48,039 nt of DNA from Pelargonium x hortorum (lineage: Eukaryota > Streptophyta > Magnoliopsida > Geraniales > Geraniaceae). The stretch lies in NCBI GenBank assembly GCA_036897525.1, contig JAYMTJ010000075.1:1-48039 (forward strand). The letters are read 5' to 3'. Numbering within the stretch: position 1 is the stretch's first letter; every line of letters begins with the position of its first letter. This document shows positions 1 to 11,900 of this stretch, piece after piece. The notes beneath the pieces are model-generated. The model ran no database searches, was not told the DNA's origin, and worked only from the letters and a program-made list of their open reading frames with translations. Position numbers and translations under genes: made by a program.

Positions 1-22
1 TATTATATTATATTATATTATT
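1..22. repeat. TATTA microsatellite at left edge
   Basis: Four perfect copies of the 5-base unit TATTA open the window, followed by TT. Similar but shorter ATTAT-type runs occur near 4,790 and 41,635. It is a simple-sequence run with no sign of function; it may continue outside the window. Confidence 0.9.
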
Positions 23-2549
23 TAATATTGATATCGAAACCCACTTGCTATACTCTTCCGAGAAAGACCTCCAGAAGACTTTTCAAGCTAACGCATTCCA
101 CAAATGAGTAAAATTTAAAACATACAAAAAACTAGTAGGAAAACTCTTGGCTATTGCTATAATAAACGACTTGAACCCAAGGCTGTACCCTTAGTAGCTA
201 GGAAAGTTTTGTATTCTATACTATAGTTATTCTAGTTAGAGTCTTACTTTCTTAGTTATATTCTGGATTGTTTTAGTCTTTTCTTTTAGTATTATATAGA
301 CTAGTTAGATATGTGTAATAGACAGACTGTAATTAGTATTCTATTTAAGGTGTTATTACTCTCTTGTTCCTTGTATCTTACTTATTATGCAAAGAGGATG
401 CCAAACCAAACATTAGAGGATCTTAAGTACGTCCCTCTTACCGACCTGGAACAAAGGTGAGGGAGGTTAACGCCAGTACTAGTAAAGTTAACCTTGCACT
501 ATAACCAGCACCAACAAAGGAAAAAAACTTAGACTGAACACAATTATATAAAGTCTTTTTTTTTTGGTCCTAAACCCACTTACTGTATTCGATACAAGAC
601 TCTTCCACCACAATTACTCAAACTTCCTGTTAACTCTACCCAACCCGGGTCATTCATTTTTACCCAACAAAGAAAGGAGGGCCTCCTTGGAAGTATCAGG
701 GATTCGGTCCTTTAAATAACAAATAACTTCGAAATGGAACTTTTCTTCTAGTGTTAATAAAAAATTTAGATTTACTCAGTTTGTTTCTTCGATTTCCTCG
801 TTTTAAACCAGCACTTAGGTACAGGTTCAGTAGACCCTTTATCCGATATATATTATTACAGCCAGTTGCAGATAGAAAGTTTCGCTCGATATAAGAACCC
901 GCTTTACTTCCTGATTTTGTTATACTACTAACCAAACTTCTAAAGCAGAGACAATACCTATGACTGACTGTTTTCATAAATATTAAACCAAACCCTAATC
1001 AAAAAGTTAGAACGAAAAGCTTGTTTAGAGTTTTGTCCTATTCTAGTTATTCCTAGATTTAGTTAAACAACAGCACAAAAAAAGATGCGCTAGCTAAAAG
1101 CTAGTTTAGGAAATAGATATCTAGCCTCCCTTTATCGGGCATATATCTTTTGTTCTTGGCGGGGACCTAAATAAAGCTTTTCACAGAGAAAGGATAAAGA
1201 TTTTCTTCTATTTAAGTGATTTCAATCCCTTATTTTGTAGCTCCGGATGTAAAAGAAATATAGGGGGATAAAATAAGGAGGGAATCCGCTTTTATGTATT
1301 TGTGCAGTACCTCAACTTCTCTTACAAGAGACCTAGAAAACAAACCCTAGATCCTAGTAATTGAGTTTAGTAATAAAGAAAGGGCAAATAGCTAGTCTAA
1401 GGAGTCTGCCTTGCTATAGGGATAGATTCTGTCCCAAAGATAATAGAACACCGGGTTTACTCTGATAAAGTGCTCAATACACAAGAGCTCCACTAAGGAA
1501 GGTGTAAGATAAGACTTACATTATAATGTACTTTTTGCGAAAAAAATCCTTTTAGACAGTAGCAAACAAAATCCAAAACAAGGATTCCTTAAAAGTTAGC
1601 AGAACTGAGGAGAGTCGGGATAAAAAGTTCTATTGCCTTTTTTTATAGAAATCCTTATTCACGCGTGCATAAATTCTACAAGTTTTTTTTAATAAGTATT
1701 AAGCAATCCTTAGTTCTATAAGGTTATAGTCTTTCTTTTTCTTTACAGGTATTCCTTCCTCTTTGAAATGGAAATAGAATAGGTAAAAATAAAATAAAAA
1801 TGGATTGCCTTACCCTTTAGTAAATACGTAGTACGAATACCAGAAAACTGTAATAGAATGCACAGGGTTCCCTAGAAAAAAAACGTTTACAACTCGGTTA
1901 GGCTGCACGGAAAATAAAGTAACCCTCTATTTCCTGTAAATACCTGTGAATATTAGATTGATAATCTTAATTCTTTCTTTCACTTGCCTTGGCTTAGACC
2001 GGGAATGAGTTGGTTTATTTTATACTACACCGAAAGTGTACTGGTTACCTCCTAGACCGGCTTACACAGAAGAAAGATTTAACTCCCATGTATCTATCTT
2101 AACGGAATTAGTACAATTGGAAAGTCCAATCGACTCAAACAAAGGACTGGCTTTCAAAGAAGAATCTATAAGACCTTCATTTTGTGTTATTCAGATCTAT
2201 CTTTATCCTAGTTTCTATCACCACCGGGCCCCGCGCTTACTAAGACTGAGAGATCTATCGACTGCTTTTACTTTTCTTAATTACCTATTTACTAGAGTCC
2301 TTTTCTATACTACTACACACTAAAAAACAGTAAAACTCTAAAGCTCCAGAATACAGTCTTTAGCTACAAGGGTTCTTACCGCACAAAACTTCTTTTGGAC
2401 TTAGTTTCATTATTATTCGCATCCTACCTACACCTACCTCTTAATAGCAGCTATACTACTCACTTCATTTTCTCTTATAAGCTGGTTCCCAAATAGAAAA
2501 TATAGTGGACTTCTAATAACTTCTATTTTAGTTCTAAAAAGACCTTAAT

Positions 2550-2571
2550 GAAATGTCTAGGAAATGTCTAG
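2550..2571. repeat. Perfect 11-bp tandem duplication
   Basis: GAAATGTCTAG occurs twice head to tail with no mismatch. This looks like a recent slippage or microhomology duplication in spacer DNA. Other perfect 8-11 bp duplications in the window share this form. Confidence 0.85.
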
Positions 2572-2651
2572 TTATTTCTTAAAATAACTTCAATAGAATG
2601 AATTCATTAATCTAGTACATACTCTTCCCCTTGTACGAATGGTAACAAGAT

Positions 2652-2726
2652 TCTCTCTTTGATGGACAAGTAAAGCGGATGAAAAGTACATGTATTTCTG
2701 AGGGTTCAAGTCCATAGTCCTCCATA
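2652..2726 (+). pseudogene. Possible trnS (plastid trnS-GCU-like) relic
   Basis: Compared from memory with plastid-type trnS-GCU, this stretch keeps pieces in the right order: GATGG, then TAAAGCGG of the D-arm, then GTACA of the long variable arm, then GAGGGTTC of the T-arm. The whole anticodon arm is missing, and the 3' side of the T-stem (CCATA) no longer pairs with GAGGG. If the assignment is right it is a dead relic. Chance resemblance is possible because only a few 5- to 9-base blocks match. The alternative is an unrelated T-arm-like hairpin. Confidence 0.27.
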
Positions 2727-5700
2727 TTACCCTGAGTCTTCCTTTCGCTAGCCTAACACTATTCTAGGAGTTTTGTTTCTAGCCATACCTAGACCTGTCC
2801 CTAGACTCTTTGACAGAAGAGACTTTTTTGTCATGTCAGAAGAATTTCTAGTACTAAAAAGTAGACAGATTTTAGAATACATTGGAGTGAATGCTTACCT
2901 TATACCCCCCCCTGAGTTCTATTTTGTAGGGCTCTGTAAGAATAAAAAGGACTTTCGTACATAATTAATCTGTGGGGTTTAGATTTAGAGATGTAATAAC
3001 TCAAGTATTTAGTAATTAAGAATGTAAGTTCAAGTAATGTTGTTGAAACTTTTAGTAAAAATTCAGAGCTGCGTATTCTTTAGAGAGTTACGAGGTCCTT
3101 AATTTTAATTATTAATACGAGACCCCTTGAATATTTGGTATAAAACTTTTTATGTGATTGATACCCTTCTTAGGTTTTTTCTCTAGCTATTTGAGAAAGA
3201 TTTTCCGCTATTTACCTTGGGATTGACTAGGCATTCCCTCTCTTATAACCTGTACATATTTATAAAAAGACTTGAGAATTTAAGTAAGGTAAGGGTTCCC
3301 TTTTGCAAGAGTTCTAGAAAGCTTAAACAGGAAAGATCCTTTTCATATTTGACTTCTTATAATTAGTAAATTCCTAAAATTGAATACCAAAATAGGGGTG
3401 CTCTTTTAGAGTTAGAGAGCCCTCTCTTTTTTCTATTTATAAATACCCTTAAGTCCTCAGAAACAGTCCCTTCGGTTAATGAGGATTCTTACCTATCACC
3501 ATTGACTTGACTTATTTGTACTACCTCTTATCTGTATCCGTTTCCTTACTCTTCTATCGTGGGAGTAATACCTATAATATTACTCTTTGCAGCTAGACTT
3601 TGTAATACTAGTTTTATATTAGCCTTAGTTTGGTGTTAGAAATTTTAGAATTACCCTTCTAAATTAAATGCTAGGAATTAATTGTTAAGAATAAGGAACT
3701 TCCAGTTGTTGGTGCGGACACCAATAAAGAAAAGCAGAATCTCGGTCTACAAAGGGAACATACTTAAAATACATTAGACAAGCCGAGGATGCTAAAAAAA
3801 GTCTAGACTCAAATAACCCTTTTTTTTTTAACTTGACTTCTTCTCTTCACCGGAAACCCAGCACTTTTGAACGCTCCCTAAAATCACAAAAGACTTTGAT
3901 TCTTCTAAAACCCATTAATTAAAAGAGCATTTCTATCGCAAGAGCTGAAACCCTTCTTAGGGATGTTACTCTAAATCTAAAAAAGTTTAGTTTAGTTTAG
4001 TACTCTTGCCTAGAAAAGTGGAAAGCAGTTTTGGCTTAAAGTTAAAGAGAGTTAAAATCAACTCTTTCGAGAAGTAGGCACTCTACCAGTTCTTCGGTAG
4101 AATATACTTGGGATCAAAACACCTTCTAAAAATAGAAAAGCTATGCTTATTTCGTTGCTTAAGCCCCTGCACTCCCTAATTGAGTCTTCCTTTTCTCTTA
4201 ATCGCAGTTATTTGTTCTTTGGTTATTGAGGAAGCTTTATACTCTATATTAAGTAAATAGATTCTGATTTAAAGTAAGTCACGGGATTTGGTACTAAAAG
4301 TCTTTTCCTTGCGTATGGGTTCTTGCAAATAATAATTTAGGTTGGAAATAGGTCCGTTATAAAAGTAAAGTGCTTGGCCACCTTTCGTTTCGATACTAGA
4401 GTTTTAAGGTTTTTTTCACTTAAGAATAAGAAGACAAGAATTTCAATTGACTCATTTAGCAACACCGGTTAGGACAAGTTCAGGCAATAGTTTATCTATT
4501 GTGACAGAGGTAAATCAATATAGAAGTTTGAGTACTTCTTTGAACTTAGAAATCGAAGAGCAAAGGTTCAATTAAACTTTAGTCTATTTCTTTTGGATAA
4601 CGCATTGGGTTTTCTTCGGTTTTCGAAAAGCCTAGCTAAAGCAACACCCCTTCCTAGTGACTAAATCCAAATATTTTCTAGTTGTTTAGTTATGCCATTT
4701 CCAAGACTATTCTTGGTGTACACCTATCTCTTAGCTCCCTGCTTTAGTTTATACTATGTTTGCTCAAAATTGTTTATCCTAAAATTAGTTTTATATTATA
4801 TTATACTCGAGGACCATATACAAGAATCCAGTAAATGGATCCCCTCTTAATTTGCCAAACACAAAAAAAAAGAATCTACTAAAATAATATGTAACATAAG
4901 TAGCACTCCGCAGTTACTGCTTTATAACTATGAGATTCAAAGCTAGGATCTGACTTTTGCCAGAAGGGTGTTCAGTACTAATCTGCGGGATTTTCTACTT
5001 ACTAAGCTCATAATGCTTAGAATTGAAAATTTACACAAGAATGTGGAACAAAAGTTTATCCTCAGATTTCGCTCTTTACCCTATAGTCTGAGATTTTAAC
5101 CCTAGTAATCTAAAGAAGTGTAATCCTTATAACTATAACGGATCAAAATAAAACCGTATTCCTTTTACTAAATTTCCGCACGTACTCTAACTGTCTTAAA
5201 ATGTGTTGCGGACGTACCCAACCGGGTGTTTAAAATAAGTTATAGCGCACCAAAACGGCCTTACCAATAGGTTTTTTATATCCAGGATATAGAAAAGAGT
5301 CACACTTTTTTCAGTAAGGAATATTCCAGCTCTCGGTATACTAAAAGGGGGATTTTCCAATCTTTAGTAGAGTCATTGAGTTACTTTATACTTTCTATTT
5401 GTAAATTGAATTGGTGTACTTTAAAGAAAAAAAGAGATAAAATATTTAAGTATAGTGCTGAAACCCAAAAGAGTAAGTCATAAGCTTGAGGCTGTAAAAA
5501 GCCCCTGTTAGTTTTCCACCTCTTTACTTGTAAGGACCTAAAGTTGTTTAACTCACTCCCCAGCATAGCTGCTCCAAATGGAAAAGATTGCTCCTAAAAT
5601 ACTGTAAATTTAAGACTTACAAATATATGCTTTAGGAAACACAAATAAGGGAAAGTCAATATTTATGGGTAAATCCGGTGTCATTCCTTTTTAATGAATT

Positions 5701-5966
5701 ACACAATCGTAAGCAAGTAGCCTTTTCACTATCCCTGTAGTACACCAGTTATACAAGACGGGATTTTCCCGTTGTTTCATTATCTGTATAGTATAAGAGT
5801 TTTCTTTTAGCGGATAGCCCTAAGGGGAGCACTCTAAATTTGTACAGCTACAACACAAAGATAGGAACCCTGGGGATAGCTAGTCAGAGGTTTCGTTTCT
5901 CTTATTCAATTATTTTGGCATTTTAATGTTAATTTGATACTACTATTTACATAGACGGTACCTCAT

Positions 5967-6299
5967 TTGAATCCTTTTCAACACAAAGCACCAAATACTA
6001 ATTACTGTATAAATGAAAGGGTTGGGGGTTTTTCGGCGTTTGGGAGATTACAGGCATGCATTTCCAGCTCTTTAAGGATCATCACAAGACAAGGAATTAT
6101 TCATTTTGATGAGTTTTCCCTCCAGGGATCCGCACCGCAGGTTCTAAACGAGTCAAGGACTCGAAAATCAAGTGGGCGGGTTAATATTTATAGACTTTAT
6201 ATTTACAGTTTTTGCTTTTACAGGAAAGAAATAGGAAATAGAGAGCGGCATAATTTAGAAGGGCTCCCTTGGTTGGGTATTGCACTCACTTCGTTGTAA
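5967..6299 (+). CDS. Unrecognised 110-codon open frame
   Basis: This frame opens with TTG rather than ATG and ends in TAA. The translation is basic in the middle (RTRKSSGRVNIYRLY) and shows no signal peptide, membrane segment or family motif I know. It spans the CGAGTC-AAG-GACTCG hairpin at 6149-6163. A frame of this length is about what random sequence of this composition gives once or twice in the window, so it is probably fortuitous. It is listed because it is one of the longest frames present. I see no ribosomal-protein or respiratory-chain resemblance. Confidence 0.1.
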   Translation: MNPFQHKAPNTNYCINERVGGFSAFGRLQACISSSLRIITRQGIIHFDEFSLQGSAPQVLNESRTRKSSGRVNIYRLYIYSFCFYRKEIGNRERHNLEGLPWLGIALTSL

Positions 6300-7417
6300 T
6301 TTATTGGGAAGTTTTTTTATTTGTTGGGATTAAATCAAACAAGCTTCAAGTTATTCTATTATACTTACGCGTAGCGGACAGAGTTATTCTTCTATATGTG
6401 CTGCTTGTATGAAGTCAGTTACAGTATATAGATTTCTAAAGAAAGTACATAGAGTTTCATTTCAATATTATCTAAGTGTTTCCATAGACTAATAAACAGG
6501 GTTCTGGAGCTATAGCTTAATTACTATATATACTGAAAATCCGGGGGATTCCCTTTGCACCTAATGCTCAGGTAACTGTACTCAACTATTATTATACTGT
6601 CTTTTTTCTCTATAAGTGGTTGGTTACTCTTTCGAGAGACTTGTACTTTCTTCTTGACTATAATAAATAAGATACAAAATAGAGGAAAAACTTGAGGTAA
6701 AGCTGGCTTGATAATTAAAAAGAAATATTCATACTTATAATAGAGCAACTCTTACTTTTTTCTATTTCTAATTTGAGCCCTTGTTTATGGAAACAACTAG
6801 AAATCCTTGAAATATTTGACGGCTGCACGCAATCCATTTTGGGATACAAAAAGCTTAACATATAACGAGTTGGATATCCATTACGACTTATAACTCGGTG
6901 TTTCTGTAGTTTGTGGTACTCAAAATTTAGGAAGTCCTGAAATGGATATGAATAATGTCTAGATGGAGAGACTATACTTAAAAAATATAGCGCTCCTACT
7001 CTTACAAAATGAGAATTAGGATATGGAAATATGTAACAGAACTTAAGGCTAAATACGAAGCATTAGATTTACATCCCTATATTAGGGCTACAGAAAAATC
7101 CGAATGCCTTGCTTCTGGTTTATTATAATATTAACGAAATTCCGCAGTTTGATGCGAGTACTCTGCGTTTTCCTATTTATTATTTATGGAAATTGACTCC
7201 AGCTCCAGGCCTGGGGCTTTACAACTCTGAGTTTTCTATTCACTTTTAAGCTTTTTGCGTAAAAGCAGTGCGTATTAAACTGGCTGGCTTTGATTATATA
7301 TGATTATAAACCATTCACAGGAAGTAGAAAGGTCTTCCTATAAGAAAGGGAGAATCTCCAGTTCAGTTACCCTTTTTTGAGGACTGCGCAACTTAGCCCC
7401 TAGTCGCTTCTATATTC

Positions 7418-7437
7418 TTTAGCAAATTTTAGCAAAT
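7418..7437. repeat. Perfect 10-bp tandem duplication
   Basis: TTTAGCAAAT occurs twice in tandem without mismatch in AT-rich spacer. Confidence 0.85.
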
Positions 7438-7660
7438 TAAGGAAGGGGTCCACTTAAGTAAAATGACTTAGGCGAAGATTTCCCACAACTTTAGGAGTTG
7501 AATACTTCCTTTACAGTAATAAAGGGGAGCTCCCGTATAAGTTTCGAATGAAGTAAGTAGGAAACAGAGCAAATACAGTAAGACAAGGGTTCCAGGTCCA
7601 GGAGATCAAATAGAAAGATTGAGCTTATAAAAGGGGCTTGAATAGGTTAGACTACACTAG

Positions 7661-7996
7661 CTACAATAAGACAGGGAATACCAAAGCTACAAGTATACTA
7701 CGAAGGCTGCAGTAAGACACTAAAAGAAGTACCTTTTCAAACAAACTTTCATGAATTTCATATTTTCGTTGAGTCGTAATTTTGAAATTGTATGCTTTTT
7801 TGAGTTGTATTCCTCTTTTATAGGTAGTGGTAAGTTCCTCTAGAGGAGAGGTTAGTGAAATTGCAGCTATTTCTATACCGTTACAAATCACTCTTATATA
7901 CAGTGTAATTTCTGCTCTTTCATTTTCATTTAAAAGGTCAAGATCGATAAAGCATAGGTAGGAGTAGATCCTTTTAACTAAAGAAACCCAGAGCAA
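7661..7996 (-). CDS. Unrecognised 111-codon open frame
   Basis: This is the longest open frame in the window by one codon. It begins with a TTG-type start near 7996 and ends in TAG. The translation reads more like a protein than most frames here. It has a mixed charged middle (NENERAEITLYIRVICNG, then LEELTTTYKRGIQLKKAYNF) and a hydrophobic C-terminus (ILVALVFPVLL) that could be a short membrane anchor. I do not recognise a family: it is not atp8, rps4, sdh4 or a known plant mitochondrial orf that I can recall. It lies immediately before the purine-rich repeat segment at 8.04 kb. Most likely fortuitous, but it is the best candidate if any unknown protein is encoded here. Confidence 0.15.
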   Translation of the reverse strand: MLWVSLVKRIYSYLCFIDLDLLNENERAEITLYIRVICNGIEIAAISLTSPLEELTTTYKRGIQLKKAYNFKITTQRKYEIHESLFEKVLLLVSYCSLRSILVALVFPVLL

Positions 7997-8039
7997 ACTA
8001 CTCTAATAAGCCTATAAAAAAAGGGTTTCTCTCCTCTCT

Positions 8040-8480
8040 CTTCTCTATACGGAAAGCTACAAAGACAGGTAAGAAAAAGGCTATCGAGAAGAGTAGTTAG
8101 GTATATCTCATAAAGGAGCTAGGAAAGAAGTTACAGGTAAGACTCGTAAGAGAGAAGCTTTTCAGAGAGTGTAAGTGCTTGTTATTTGTTAGATTTGTTT
8201 CTTTCGAGCTTCTGTCTAATCTAATATAGAGAGAGTCTAGTTTCTTAGCTAAGATGCAGAAGTCTAGTTATGATGAATAAGAACCAAGGCAAGGTATGGT
8301 GAAGAGTAGGAAAGGAAGTCAGTAAGCAGCTATTAGAACCCTTGCTTGCATTCGAGTTAAGACGTTAAGGGAAGAATAGAAAGGAAAGAGTGTAGCTGCT
8401 TTAGAGAGGCTTTACTTTAAGAATTGAAGGAAGAAAGGTTTCCACTAATTTATGAGAACCGAGTATAGGGTTTTTACAAG
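8040..8480 (+). repeat. Purine-rich dispersed repeat segment (copy A)
   Basis: The + strand is strongly purine-rich (many GAAAGG, GGTAAG, AGAGAAG runs) and contrasts with the flanks. It contains AAGACAGGTAAG at 8062-8073, which recurs in reverse complement at 43251-43262 with further similarity beyond it (AAAAAG, CTATC, AGAGTA in the same order). It also contains a 26-base segment at 8137-8162 that matches the reverse complement of 29642-29667 at 25 of 26 positions. The shared segments point to a common ancestor of several window segments. The lysine-rich translation (KTRKRE and similar) is probably just a consequence of the purine bias. Confidence 0.55.
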
Positions 8481-8609
8481 GGAGAGGGCTTTAAAAGGCA
8501 AAAGCCGGGAGTCTCCTTTTCTTTTGACTTTTACTGCCATTTAAAGTAACTTCTTTAGTAGCTTCACCTCAAAGATATCCTTTTTTCAACAAAGCGCGAG
8601 ACCCTATGG

Positions 8610-8998
8610 TTGCTTGCTACCTTTTTATTAATATTAACACACAATTCTGTTACTACTATTATTAAACCAATAAGCCAAGGCAAAAGATTATATAGAAGTG
8701 TAAACAAACACAAATGGGAGTTCCCTTTTAATTGGGGTAAAACCCCCTTTATGAGAGAGTGCTATTATGCATGTCAATCAAGCATAACTACCAAAATGAA
8801 AATTTAGATTTAGGGGGAATACCCTTATACTTATTAAAAAATGTTTCTAAGAATCTATTTCTAATAGTGTTCATAATAGGGGACTCCTTGACATTGTACG
8901 GACTTTGCGTTATTCTTAAATATATCCTAAACAAGGACAGGGTTCATAAGGCTTATCTTGCGAAGATCAAAAAAATCTACCAGAGTCAACTTAAATAG
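8610..8998 (+). CDS. Two overlapping unrecognised frames (65 and 79 codons)
   Basis: Frames 8610-8807 (TTG start) and 8759-8998 (GTG start) overlap on the + strand in different phases. The second has a hydrophobic stretch, LFLIVFIIGDSLTLYGL, followed by a lysine-rich tail. That stretch superficially resembles the second helix of ATP synthase subunit c (FMEALTIYGL), with Asp in place of the proton-binding Glu. I do not accept this: the GDSL residues are encoded by one of the ubiquitous GGGGACTCC palindromic motifs, and there is no first helix or glycine-rich loop. Neither frame has an ATG start. Probably noncoding. Confidence 0.1.
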
Positions 8999-11900
8999 AC
9001 GAGAAGACCCGTCCGGTGTCTAGGCAGTATTCCCTTTTATGATAAGTAACCCACTTTAAAGGCTAATACGTAGAACCAAAAGTAAGAAAACCCAGTAAAA
9101 GGATATGTATGACTAGTTTCTAATTCATGAGAAAAGGGGTTTTTTATCCCGGTAAATCTAGGAAGCTTTTAATTCCTAAAGCTATACCAACCTAGAAACT
9201 GTAGGGAACCCTTAAGCCCGGACCCGCAGTTGTTAATTTCTCAGGAATTCCCCTTTTTATTACTGAGGTAGAATATTTTATACAATCCCGGTAGCTTACC
9301 GACCTTAGGTTACAAAGTTCCATTCACCAGTTTCAAGAGTAATGGGGACTCTGTAATTATTATTCTGGGTTATATCTTATCTATATTTAGGTTCTAGCTT
9401 ATATAGGAGATATTCTAAGAGTACCTCTATGCAACTATAGAATTGCTAATATGCTTTATTAAGAGCAGGATCTATACTCGATCTGGAAAAAAAGTAAACA
9501 ACAGTTTGACTAAAGAAGGCCGGCCTGGTTTAACCTCGTAAACAAAAAAAATGTGAGTGAAATAACAATTAGGAATTATATACGAGTTTTTTTATAGCTT
9601 TAGTTGAGTACTTTCTTTTTAGGAAAGAAGTTTATATTACCGGGTTAGTATATAAATCATATTATAGGTATCTTAGCTTTGCAGTTTGTAGATGGGGAAG
9701 CGTATTACTTTTTTTTTTTTAAGAGTCGACTCTTTATCTAGCTTAGGGTTTTTACTAGGCGGAGTCTACTTAAACAAACTTCTTTCTAATTTCATTTAAA
9801 TAAACAAGCATATAGTTTAATATAAAGGAAAGATAAGAACTAAATCTTATATTAGCCGGCTACCCAGTAATAAATTTTAATCCCGATTAGCAATACGTAC
9901 GATAGAACCCCGTATCTTCAAGGCGCTCCTAATTTCCAAATCTTGTTGTATGAAAGATGTGTCGGTTTTCAGTGATTACAGTAGACTACTCTAATATTTC
10001 TTAATATAGAGTTATGGTAACCAGTAACTTATGGCTAGGGGACTCCCTACCCGTGTAAAATCACTCAGTAGTAAAACTTAGATGAGGTAATTTCTTTTTT
10101 ATTCCGGGTTGCCCCGTTGAAGATAAAAGAAGCTTTTTAGTCATAGTTTCTATACTAATATGATTAAGAGTAAGATCTCTCCACGACGAGTACTTATCTT
10201 TAAGCCTTTACTTATGTTTTGAAATCAGAATAAGATTAATAACTATTGTAAAATAATACAGAAGCCAAGAAACGACTAACAGCAATACCTAGAGCCGGGA
10301 AATTATTATATCCAAGTAATCTAATTAAGTTTTTGCAGGATTTCCCTATGCTGGAGTTAGGTCTAGCTCTTATTCGGCACCGTGTAAATTGACTTATTCT
10401 AACTTTTTTTACCTTGTTGAAATCTTGTCTATATACATACGACACAAGCTTCAGTACACAATACTCTCTAACCCAGTTAGATAGAGTTTCTATCTAGTAG
10501 GCTTTATTTACAACCTTTTCCATATACCTATCATATCGAGTAACTATTGAGAATTGCCTCTCACTCTCAACAATATAATTCTTTAGCTAAATCACTGAGG
10601 TAAATGCCTTTCTATCTAAAGGATTCTCGGAGTTACTCCTACTACACTTACCTTGTTCCACAAAACGAGGACTCCCTTTTTGAAAAGTATTACCTTTTAT
10701 AGTAAATTATAGTCAAAAAGAAGGGCTCAAAATCTAGCAATAAAGCCTCGTAAACGCAGGGGTACTCAACTCACTCTATTATCAATCAAAAAAGGCTCCA
10801 AGTTCCAACTCTCCATAGAGAATCCTATTTTTAAGAGTGACTCTCATAACTAACAGAACAGACTCTACAAGAAGGGACCCGAATTCCCGGGTATCCGGTA
10901 AAATCCCAAAATGCCTTGACGAAGCTTTTTATCAAAATGACAATTGGTAACCTAAATTAGAGCTTAAGCCTGACTCATGGAAGCTCTAGCTAGAGGAAAA
11001 TCTCGAGACTTAACTTAAAAAGAAAGAAAGAAAAGAAACCTATATGCATCACTAGCAAAGCCCCTTTTGTTTATACAAGTAATATTTAAGTTAAGGCTTT
11101 TCATATATCCCAATAAAGTATAAGACCTTCAACAATTGACCAACTTTGAGGTCTCTCTAAATCTTAGATGAGCTCTAAGCTTTTCCTTGGAACTTACTGA
11201 AACTTAAAGTACCGTACCTCAATAAATTAAGACAGAAAGACCCCACACTACGTCAATAGCTTTTAAAATGAGGGGACCCTAGAAACTTAAAAGGGGTCTC
11301 CTGGGTCTTAGCCATAAGCTCTCCCGCTCGAACGAACCCAAAAGGTATAAAAGTTTTCCCTGTTTTTTTACTATAATATAAAATATATAAAAGAGCCCGC
11401 CAGTTTACTGCATTGGGATTCGCGGTTTTTTGGGGGTAGGACTCCTTAGATAAAGTCAATTTAATAGTTTAAAATGAAGCAAGTTTTTTTGTCTATTTAA
11501 GGGGTTTATCATTCGTTTTCATATATTGTGCCCCTTTACTCAGTTTAGAGAGAGGTCTTGTCGAGCTCGTAGAGGTAGAGTAACCCAAGACCAAGGATAT
11601 CTTCTTAATTACTTTGTTCTAAAAAAGTCCTGCTCAAGGATCGCTTATCTAAAAGGCTACTAACATTCTACTTTTTTGAAAGCTGCAAGGCTCGCGAAAT
11701 TCCGTGCTAGGTACGATATTTCTAGTTAAGATTGCAAAATCCCGATGCATAAAACCTTATAAGATATAGATATAATAAAGTCAAAGTCTTTTCTTCTTTT
11801 TCTTCTAATGTATTCTTTGCCCTCTCTCTAAACACTCTGCTTTTTTAGGGATATGCCCGAATTAAGTGTGTGAGCTAGGCTTTTTTTGATCAACAATTGT

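Larger units (their letters stand above)
23..8030. other. AT-rich spacer without recognisable genes
   Basis: No protein or RNA gene is recognised here apart from the low-confidence items listed separately. Stops are frequent in all six frames. The stretch carries several short G-run/C-run palindromes (for example GGGTTCCC at 1865-1872 and GGGAGCTCCC at 7525-7534). Small hairpins include CTAGCT-AAA-AGCTAG at 1090-1104 and CGAGTC-AAG-GACTCG at 6149-6163. A TTTAG triplet repeat lies at 3986-4000. A frame at 2036-2323 starts with GTG and matches no family I know. The segment 200-400 is pyrimidine-rich on this strand and resembles the strand-biased repeat pieces found elsewhere, but I could not align it to them. 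Confidence 0.6.

Noticed and set aside
8759-8998. Resemblance of GDSLTLYGL in a short frame to the second helix of ATP synthase subunit c.
   Set aside because: GDSL is encoded by one of the ubiquitous GGGGACTCC motifs, the first helix and glycine loop are missing, the tail is lysine-rich and the start is GTG. Chance is the better explanation.
8998-9012. GACGAGAAGACCC, a motif of large-subunit rRNA.
   Set aside because: The flanks do not match LSU rRNA on either side, and the plant mitochondrial form of the motif differs as I recall it.
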